From the NCBI RefSeq assembly GCF_048544455.1, contig NC_133538.1, positions 21,128,469 to 21,192,468 on the forward strand: a stretch of 64,000 bases of DNA. Direction: 5' to 3'. This stretch comes from Silene latifolia. Its lineage: Eukaryota; Streptophyta; Magnoliopsida; Caryophyllales; Caryophyllaceae. The stretch's first letter is position 1; every line of letters starts with the position of its first letter. The notes under the pieces are model-generated. The model had not been told where the DNA came from. It searched no databases and saw nothing but the letters and a program-made list of their open reading frames with translations. The position numbers were made by a program, and so were the translations under genes. Below are positions 57,289 through 64,000 of the stretch, one piece after another.

Positions 57289-57290
57289 AT

Positions 57291-58870
57291 TGAAGAGTCA
57301 CGGGCGAGAGCACCTAAGAGGGGGAGGGGGGTGAATTAGGTGTCTATTTAAAATTTTAAGCTTAATGAAAGCTTCTTTTAAAACTCTTAAACACTTTAAA
57401 CAAAGCTTAGATGAAAGGAGAAGTCGATACTTAGAACTAGAGAGTTAGAAGTAATCAACAACGATTCAGCAAGCAGAAGTTACAGTGTAATCAACAGTTG
57501 ATTTTGTAGATAAAAATGTGAGTAGAGTGTAAAGTGGAAATAAAATGAAATAGACACGACTAACGATGTTTTTAAAACGTGTTCGGTCACTACTACGCAA
57601 CCTACGTCCAGCGCTACTTTATTAAACGTCTCAGAAGTAAACTCATACAAACTAAGACCACCCTGAATAATAAAACAACTCCCCAATCTACTGCGGTTGC
57701 TAATGCTTAAAAGCTACTCCGATTCCAAGACTTTTGCTTTGGGCTACTCCGCCGAAAGACTCCTTGCTTAAAACTACTCCGCAATAAGACTTTTGCTTTG
57801 GGCTACTCCGCCGAAAGACTTCATGCTCAAAAGCAACTCCGCTTTGAAGACTTCATGCTTATGGATAACTCTATCCTAAGACATGTTTGGCTCTACCCGG
57901 TTGTTACAAGACTCCACTTATCTCAATGTTGTTCACTTAATTGAACGAAGGAGATAAAGTTTAAGTACAAAACACGGGATCCTTGAACACGAATAACGAC
58001 TAGGTGCAATACAATAACTCAATAAAAGACTCAAAAGATAAATAAACAAACTTGCAAAATGATTCAAAGATTTGAAATGAAAAACGGTTTTACAAAGTTA
58101 ATTTACTCGATTGAAAGCTTAAGTCTTATTCAGTTTTAAACTCGTTATTGCACACTTGTAAAAATGAATTAAGCAAGCTATTTATAATTTCCAAGTAGTA
58201 TACTTTACACATTAAAATATCTTACACTCATAAGCACAAGTGAATAAAATAATGTAGGTAGTTTGCTTTGGCAACATGCACAAGCCATCCGAATTCTTCA
58301 CCAAGCAACCGAGTATTCTTCCTCAAGAAATCGGTGCCTAAGATTGCAAGAAATCAGATTGTGCACACACACAAAAATAGGCTGGGTTTTTCAACAAGAA
58401 ACAAGCATAAATGGTTGTGTTTATGGGAACCATAAACATTTCCATAAATGTAAAAAGCAAACAACCCATTTATAGAAAGTGTCTTATTGTGCAAGCAAAC
58501 TCCTTAGTAAGACATTGAAAGCTTTATTTTCTTCAAAAGACTTCAAAACATTTCCAGAAATCATTTGTGATACTTGAAAGCATTTTAACAAAGATTCTAA
58601 CAATTTTGAAATATTTCTTTCAAAGACGAGACTTAATTAACAGTTGATTGAACTGTTGTTTTTGCACCTAAACGTAAATTCGTGTTTAACGATCACCTTA
58701 CAACACATGACTTTAGTACTAATGACAATCTTCATCTTTGATCTTCATGATGACATTCTTGATAACCTTGAATTGACAATTGGAGCTTCATTCTACATGG
58801 TTAAAACTTAAGAGGCACACAATTAAATAACAATGAGATTAATTTGTTTTAAGGCATCATCAACACTAAC
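57291..58870 (-). repeat. Copia 5' LTR, full length
   Basis: About 1.58 kb. The sense strand starts near TGTTGATGATGCC (58865) or a few bases earlier, and ends CTCTTCA. It contains repeated 'gctactccg ... agacttttgc' units (57711-57860) and a 20-bp-scale inverted motif with CAGTTG/AACTG cores near 58640-58660. Confidence 0.82.
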
Positions 58871-59882
58871 TTAATCAAATTGGGTCTCTTCATAATTAAA
58901 ACGAATCCCGTTCTTAATCAACCCTAACTGTTAAACAACCTTAACAATCTAGTTCAAGATTTAATTCAACAGCAGCAATATAAAATAGAGAACTCGATAG
59001 AGAATAAATAATGCATACAATCCAGTTGCACTTTAGATATTTATGTGAATCGCTTCTAAGTACTAATATCAACGTATTCCGTTCAATATTAATTCCTAGC
59101 TGTTACTAGCGTAGAGTTAATAAAAAAATCCTATTCAATTAACAATACTATCAATAGAATGAAGAAATCAATCACTAGTTGTACACCTAGCAATAATCAA
59201 TCAACAATCATATAATTAATAACTAAGCAATTCACAATAATCAAGACAAGAAATTAACACATTAAAACTCACAATCGTATTAAGAGCGCTTCAATTGCTT
59301 GAATCCAAGAATAAAGATTAATTACACATCGTCTGCCAATAACAATAATAGGATTTTTTTTTTGTCTCTCAAGGTTGTGTGTAAAAAATCCCTCCTCTAA
59401 AACTCTCCCTATAACTTATGTAGTAATAAGGTAAAATAACTAAAGTAGGAAATAAAGTACTAATAATAATAATAAAATTCATCAGAACAAACCGAGTCAA
59501 ATAAAGAAAAAAAACACGAGTCTTTAATATTATGCAAGGCTGGACGCGGACACAAGCAGGCTCGCGCTCCAGTCGCACCTCGGTTGCGTGCAGGTCGCGC
59601 CTCGGTTGAAGGCAGGTTGAATGCAGCTGCTGCCGCGTCTTAGTCTTTGTCCCATACGCGCACGATTAGTGCACCTTAAGCGCACACGTCTCAGGTGTCT
59701 TCATAGGTATCCGGGCCCATCTTTCCTCGAACTTGGACTCCGTTTCAAGCTTGTAAAACCGGCCCAATAGCTAACCAAAGCTCGCTAACAAATAGCCTGC
59801 AATTAAGCTCCAAAACACTACTTCAAACCGTCAAAACCATACTAATTCGCTGCAAATAACTACGACTAAATGAGTCGTATCA
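58871..59882 (-). repeat. Element A 5' LTR, 5' (U3-side) part
   Basis: Continues the LTR broken at 21551. 59446-59882 is collinear with 3147-3438 plus 10554-10704. GC-rich segment at 59541-59640. The sense-strand start TGATACGACT is at 59882. Confidence 0.82.
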
Positions 59883-60245
59883 CATATGTATATTCGTACA
59901 TAGGCGATTGCTCCAAAGTGAGTATGCTGATGTTTTTTCTTATAGTGATACGTTTAAGTAAAATTATGGCTTCTGTGCTTTCTTTTCATGGGTACAATAT
60001 TTACAGTGATGCATGTGGTGGCTTGCAGCTTTAAATTGCCATAATACGCCTGGAATTGCCGCTTTCCGTCTTGATAATGGGTATGCAGCGTTGAAAGACG
60101 CTTTGAGATTTGAGAGTGTATGATTCCAGAGGTACTAAATCTTAGTTGGATGACACATTTATTTGAGTAATACTAAAATACATGTGAAATTGCATATCCC
60201 AAATTACTATAAATCTCAATTTACCTTTTTGTGTTTGGACAAATA
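59883..60245 (+). other. Low-copy-looking DNA with a candidate exon relic
   Basis: Not shared with any element here and less AT-rich than the LTRs. At 60022-60027 'ttgcag' resembles a 3' splice site. It is followed by an open stretch (60028-60120) that translates to protein-like sequence (NCHNTPGIAAFRLDNGYAAL ...) and ends at a TGA. I do not recognise it. It may be an exon of the same decayed host gene as the zinc-knuckle relic downstream, or of another gene. Confidence 0.4.
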
Positions 60246-60398
60246 TGCTTGTATTGTCGATAGCGTGGGCACAATATGAAGAACTGTCGCAACATAAGTA
60301 AAGACGATGCCGAAAAGAAGCTGTGTTATAACAGCGGTGAGTCTAAATGTCCCCGTCCTTTGCAGGGTGGTATGTGTATCTTGCCTTCTAATCGTTGA
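60246..60398 (+). pseudogene. Relic of a CCHC zinc-knuckle host gene (ZCCHC9-like)
   Basis: The plus-strand frame from 60246 reads CLYCR, a stop (TAG, 60261-60263), then RGHNMKNCRNISKDDAEKKL, CYNSGESKCPRPLQGG and a TGA at 60396. The spacing C-X2-C-X4-H-X4-C is exact for the first knuckle if the stop counts as one residue. 'KKLCYN.GES...KCPRPLQ' looks like the next knuckle, with its second Cys changed to Ser and the His-containing part deleted. This layout resembles ZCCHC9-type nuclear zinc-knuckle proteins of plants. 'gtatgtg' near 60370 could be an old splice donor. A retroelement gag origin is less likely because no gag domain or LTR context surrounds it. Confidence 0.5.
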
Positions 60399-60964
60399 TC
60401 GGATTTGCGTTTAATTGCTTGTTGCTTCTGGTACTTGTAAGTTGCACATATGTGGCACTATTAAGAGATTAGAAATAGGTTTTGCACAATTAATTTGCTT
60501 AGAGGAAGAGATTTCAATAGTTAATAGTAAATGCGCCTAATGCCTCGACAAATATCTACCCTTTTTCAAACCTTATCATAGAAACCCCTTATCTAGAGTT
60601 GTGGCGACATTTCACATCAGTGTTCCATAATTTGAGGTATTTAGTATAACTATTTTATGATGCGAAAGAGCCCGCTTATAAACTAAAGCTTCCAAGGTTC
60701 AGAAGTCTAGCCATTCCAATTCATAGCTGAGTTGTGGTTAATATTGGCAGATTCTGATAAATGCAATGTTGCTATCGACTGCTTCATAAAATTTGCATGG
60801 GGACATACACCAGTTTATGAGACAACCTCACACTGATATAATAAATAGTTGTTGCATGAGAATGAACTGCATTACCTGTATTTGACACATTTTCTGAGTG
60901 TGTGGGATCATCAGTAGATGCACTATGAGCCTTTTTTAGCTGATAAAAGATCTAGTTAGTCTAC
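60399..60964. other. Unassigned DNA between elements A and C
   Basis: AT-rich, no ORF, no similarity to other parts of the window. It could be intron or intergenic sequence of the decayed host locus. Confidence 0.5.
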
Positions 60965-62335
60965 TGACACGCCTAAAACATCGCTATTTAAGACGGCCAA
61001 ATTAACAATTTATATACCACAATACGTACTAATCAAGGCTAATTACAAGACAAGTAAGTAGCAAGTAATGGGATCGAATCCAAGAGAAGGAGGGTTTTGC
61101 AATGGTGAAATTAAGAGGCAATTAGAACAATTGTGACAAATTAACAACAAGTATGTAAAAAGGGGGGGGGGGGGTGGTTTGGTTTTCAAAGTAACAAAAC
61201 ACAATTCAAATAAGAGTGAACAACAAGTAATCAATCAAACAAGTTTTAAGATGGAAATTTATAAAGTTTAAGGAAAACTTAATCCGACTCAGTAAAGTGA
61301 GGTACTTTAGTTGATGAACCACTCAATCAATCCTTCTAATTAATATTATTGCCCTATTAGTGAGATTAATTCTCCAAATTCCCTTAATTAGAAGTAAACC
61401 ACAAGGAAATCACACTTAGTAATTGACCCAACTTATTAATTCCTCAAGTGGAAATCACACACATAGATTAATTAACAAGAAGATGAAGCAATAGGAATCT
61501 AATAGGTGTAATTACTCACAATGAAAACACAATTAATGAGCAATCACAAATTAATCTCTCAAATGTTAATTAAACCAAGAAGAAATCACATTCATTAGTC
61601 TAATAACAAGTTGTTGTAATATGGTATTACAAGGAAATCACACTTAATAAACCCAACAACAAGTAAATTAAGGAACTTAGAAAGATTAAGTAACAAGGAG
61701 ATCACACTTAATCACCATAATCTAACAAGGATTCCAAAATTAAGCAATTAAACACAAGAGATTAAGAACAATAATAATAATTAAGGAAAGATTAAGGAGT
61801 CTTACAACCAAAGATTACACCTTTGAGTCGGATTAAGAAGAGGAGATTAGTTCTCCATAATAGATCTAAACCCAATTAAAAGATGAATAATTCTCCAAAT
61901 TACAAATTAATTCTTCAATAATGCAAAAGATGTGTTAACCTAGAGGAAAACACACTATATATAGTCTAATAAAACCTAGTAACCATGGGCTTCTCTAATA
62001 CAAAACGGAAGTAACCTAGAAAACTCGCACGGTGCGAAAAATGGGAGCAGGAAACTCGCATCGTGCGAGTTAGTTGCTGATCTCTGTCTTAAATTCGTTC
62101 CTTGCTTTGATATTTGAAAGGCTTCCTCATGATGTCTTTGGTGCTTGATCTTGGCCTTCCTTTGATACTTTATTTGCTCCAATTTACCTTCAATTCTTCA
62201 TTGATGCTTCTTTGTTGCAAGTAGTAACATTTGGTATTTGGATTAAAAGCATTGAAAATGCCCAAAACCCTTTGAAAAATGCTACTAAAAGAGCTCCAAA
62301 TGCATTAGAATGTAGGTAGAAAAGGGAGCTCATCA
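60965..62335 (-). repeat. Element C 3' LTR
   Basis: 1,371 bp. The sense strand starts TGATGAGCTC (62335) and ends GCGTGTCA (60965). It contains a TATA-like 'ctatatatag' (61955-61964) and, 55-115 bp upstream of it in sense, two inverted motifs: ACTCGCA..TGCGA (62022-62039) and the 19-bp AACTCGCA/TGCGAGTT (62053-62071). A G run of 14 is at 61161-61174. Limits rest on TG/CA ends and the PPT, because only one LTR copy is in the window. Confidence 0.72.
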
Positions 62336-62373
62336 AACACCCCACATGTAGCGTTTTGCTCATCCTGATTAAA
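62336..62373 (-). promoter_or_regulatory. Element C polypurine tract and terminal hairpin
   Basis: The sense strand has 'ctacatgtggggtgtt' abutting the LTR. It is preceded by TTTAATCA/TGAGCAAA arms around a GGA loop (62355-62373; two mismatches). The same position in element B is TTTACTCG/CGAGCAAA with the same loop, so the pair closing the loop changed from G-C to A-T. Confidence 0.7.
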
Positions 62374-63040
62374 CTAAAGTATAGCTAATCACCGCTAGGC
62401 TAAAAAGACGCATGGGCATGCTCCCAATTTTCCTTACTTCTCTCAAACTCCCTTCTTATATCATCCCTCTTCTAAAACACATGGTCACCTTCCATCAAAC
62501 CTCCAACATAGAGAGTACGTGACCCATAATCCTCCAAAGCTTGTCTCTCTTCCCTCACTCGCCATGCTTATATCATCCCTCTTCTAAAATGATCCTAGTC
62601 CACCAATCATTCACCGTCAATTCATCACAACCATTTATCATACTCCTTATTTCTCCCCCTTATCACTCCAATACAATACACACAAGGTTACCTAAGCCTT
62701 ACAACATCTCCTAACACACAAAGTAGGCAACCCCAACAACCTCTATCATTTCTAAGCAATCTCCACTCTTCTTTATACTCCAACTAATCACAACCATAAG
62801 AACCTCCAACAACACATCTACTCATTTCACCATTCACCATGTGCGCCAAGCTAATCAAGATATTGGCTTCAAACACCCCCCACTTAGACTTGGCACACTT
62901 CTAACTTACCCTTCCGACTTTCTAGAGCTCCACCACTTATGTCACCACCGCCAAAAGGAAGTATTCATGTATGTAACATGATTTCAAGGCTTCAAAGAGT
63001 CAACAAAGTTTTTCAATTTTTCCTAATTCTCTCATTTTGC
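62374..63040 (-). other. Element C 3' untranslated region
   Basis: No ORF. Two similar phrases 'cttatatcatccctcttctaaaa' (about 62454 and 62569) form a short local duplication. Otherwise nothing recognisable. Confidence 0.5.
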
Positions 63041-63207
63041 CTAAACTGCCCTTTCGGGTTTTCGGTTTAGCTCTTTTCCTCACCTCTACTCTCGTGGCTC
63101 GCACACTTTTTTTTCATTTTGCCCGGAGTGCCCTTTCGGGTTTTCACTCCGGCCTCGGCCACTTTCCCACTTTTGCCTAGGATGCCCTTTCGGGGTTTTC
63201 ATCCTAG
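63041..63207 (-). other. Array of three GNRA-looped hairpins (element C)
   Basis: Hairpins at 63041-63070, 63123-63152 and 63177-63207. On the sense strand all three share AAAACCC(C)GAAAGGG. Outer stems are CTAAAC/GTTTAG, CCGGAGTG/CACTCCGG and CTAGGATG/CATCCTAG; the last two are perfect 8-bp stems. GTGGC (63094-63098) and GCCAC (63158-63162) flank the middle hairpin as in element A. A pyrimidine-rich run (63210-63251) follows on the plus strand. Confidence 0.72.
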
Positions 63208-63320
63208 CCGGGTTTTTCTTCTTCTTTTTCTTCTTCTTCTTCTTTTTTTTTAATATGAAATAGGATGCATGAAAATGAATATATTACAATATATTATATG
63301 ATGTTACCAACTCATGTCTA

Positions 63321-63356
63321 CCCCACACTTTAATTTTTACTTTGTCCCCAACGTGT
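63321..63356 (-). promoter_or_regulatory. Internal hairpin/PPT-like module of element C
   Basis: The sense strand has ACGTTG/CAAAGT (one mismatch) around a GGGA loop, then 'aaattaaagtgtggggtag', similar to the terminal PPT. It is equivalent in position to the module at 11548-11582 in element A. Confidence 0.6.
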
Positions 63357-63506
63357 GAGGTGAACACCCATAACCACTCAAGAGTGTGAGCTTGAGGCAC
63401 CTCCACTTTTCGGAGGTCCTCCCCTTCTTCTTGATTCTCTTTTTCTTATAAACCTTGCCCTTTCGGCACTTGTTTCATTCATTCAGTTCTCATCATAACC
63501 TTGATA

Positions 63507-64000
63507 TTAGGTGGGGAAATTCCGCATGTGTTGGGCATTCATCGCCGCTACCATGTCAAAAGTTCCGTTTTGGACATAACGCACTTCTTCCATGTCTTCT
63601 TGGTAGTGGTGGTAGTGGTTTTCATTGATTCCCCACCGGGCATTCTCCGTGAGTTGGAATTGGGAGAAGTTGGACTCGAGGGTTTTCACCGGTTAGTGAC
63701 ATCCGATTGCCAAGAGTGGAAAGCCTTGTAATTGAATTGAGGGGCCATGAAAGGTTGTTGATGTTGTGTTTGTGACATGGGTGGTGGGGTGAAGTGAGTT
63801 CATCAAGAGCAACATTTGGCATAGGCTCATTATAAGGGGCATCACCATGTGGCAAGTCATCATAGGTTAGAGCCCCTCCTAAATGCGGTTGCTCTTCACC
63901 ACCCGCTCCGTCATTCCCGGGTTCAACTACGTGGGCTCTATCAACCCACAAGTCCACAAACTCATCGTCGGGCGGCATGTAAAAATCTTGGGCACTTCCC
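63507..64000 (-). pseudogene. Env-like gene of element C, C-terminal part, broken
   Basis: Two overlapping minus-strand frames. The upstream part (to about 63700) begins within the window at MPPDDEFVDLWVDRAHVVEP and is acidic and Pro/His-rich. The downstream part (63689-63507) reads MKTLESNFSQFQLTENARWG and ends NFPT. The change of frame near 63690-63700 indicates a frameshift. The position just upstream of the hairpin array matches the end of the env-like gene in element A. The N-terminal bulk lies beyond the window. Family assignment is by position and is less certain than for elements A and B. Confidence 0.55.

Larger units (their letters stand above)
21552..58870 (-). mobile_element. SIRE-like Copia retrotransposon carrying two nested elements
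   Basis: Sense order from the right: 5' LTR (58870-57291), initiator-Met PBS, gag part 1 (57227-56222), element B insertion, gag part 2 (37190-36276), TR-GAG insertion, protease and integrase, RT-RNase H, an extra ORF (24378-22394), a PPT and a shortened 3' LTR. The order integrase before RT defines Copia. The large gag with two zinc knuckles and the extra 3' ORF suggest the SIRE/Maximus lineage. Its own host is the 5' LTR of element A. The exact ends are ambiguous: a TSD of ttaat (21547-21551, 58871-58875) or attgg (21550-21554, 58879-58883) both fit. Confidence 0.85.
3147..59882 (-). mobile_element. Athila-like Gypsy retrotransposon A, full but broken
   Basis: In sense order (right to left): 5' LTR (59882-58871 continuing at 21551-21152), PBS (21148-21131), gag, protease, RT, RNase H, integrase, an env-like gene (13038-11623), a hairpin array, the PPT (about 10720-10705) and the 3' LTR (10704-10554 continuing at 3438-3147). 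Both LTRs start with TGATACGACT in the sense direction. The element is interrupted by LARD1, a solo LTR and the large Copia insertion. All coding regions carry stops or frameshifts. The left part of the 3' LTR is lost at 3147, where a family-B LTR abuts, so no terminal TSD can be verified; the right flank is 'catat'. The PBS type, gene order and a third ORF after integrase place it in the Athila lineage. Confidence 0.82.
60965..64000 (-). mobile_element. Athila-like element C, 3' part (continues beyond window)
   Basis: 3' LTR (60965-62335), PPT (about 62336-62350), hairpin array and the C-terminal part of an env-like gene, all in minus orientation. The 3' region parallels element A (10705-11620) in order and in the conserved hairpins, but the LTR is different. 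The left flank 'tctac' (60960-60964) would be the TSD; the other end is outside the window. Confidence 0.8.

Noticed and set aside
61161..61174. Poly-G run as a possible G-quadruplex
   Set aside because: A single homopolymer of 14 G in one LTR copy; could be slippage or sequencing error, and no second G-run set is nearby.

Overview
The window is repeat-dense nuclear DNA of a flowering plant. Almost everything in it belongs to LTR retrotransposons nested inside one another. There are no bacterial-type genes, operons, rRNA or tRNA genes. Plant origin follows from the element families (Athila-like and Tekay-like Gypsy, SIRE-like Copia), the initiator-Met and 'TGGCGCCG' type primer-binding sites, and the AT-rich sequence. 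A Caryophyllales host is only a guess from general familiarity.

Layout. A minus-strand Athila-like element (element A, 3147..59882) frames most of the window. Its 3' LTR was split by a non-autonomous element (LARD1, 3439..10553, TSD cttgg). A solo LTR (13844..15001, TSD caatt) sits between its integrase and its env-like gene. Its 5' LTR was split by a SIRE-like Copia element (about 21552..58870, minus). The Copia gag was hit twice: by a gag-only element (TR-GAG, 28142..36270, minus, TSD agtga) and by a second Athila-like element (element B, 37196..56221, plus, TSD ctttg). Element B was then hit exactly at the junction of its polypurine tract (PPT) and 3' LTR by another non-autonomous element (LARD2, 46487..54438, minus, TSD tattt). 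Four levels of nesting are therefore supported by matching target-site duplications or rejoining reading frames. Left of A lie LTR fragments (1..3146). Right of A is about 1.1 kb of low-copy-looking DNA with a relic of a CCHC zinc-knuckle host gene (59883..60964). Beyond it is the 3' part of a third Athila-like element (element C, 60965 to the window end, minus).

Coding content. Element A carries gag, protease, RT, RNase H, integrase and an env-like (Athila ORF1-type) gene, all broken by stops and frameshifts. Element B keeps broken gag, protease and an uninterrupted 523-codon env-like ORF, but lacks RT, RNase H and integrase. The Copia element has gag with two zinc knuckles, protease, integrase, RT, RNase H and a large extra 3' ORF, all broken. 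TR-GAG codes only for gag. LARD1 codes for nothing recognisable. LARD2 has two short unexplained ORFs.

The most interesting signal is RNA-like structure in the elements' sense strands. (1) Elements A and C carry three tandem hairpins with a constant GNRA-looped core and outer stems that differ in sequence but keep pairing. (2) Nearly every Gypsy-type element has a short hairpin with a (R)GGA loop just upstream of its PPT, and this hairpin-plus-PPT unit is duplicated further upstream. (3) The LTR 3' ends of LARD1, TR-GAG and LARD2 share a GNRA-capped hairpin. All structures were found by eye and need folding and covariation tests.
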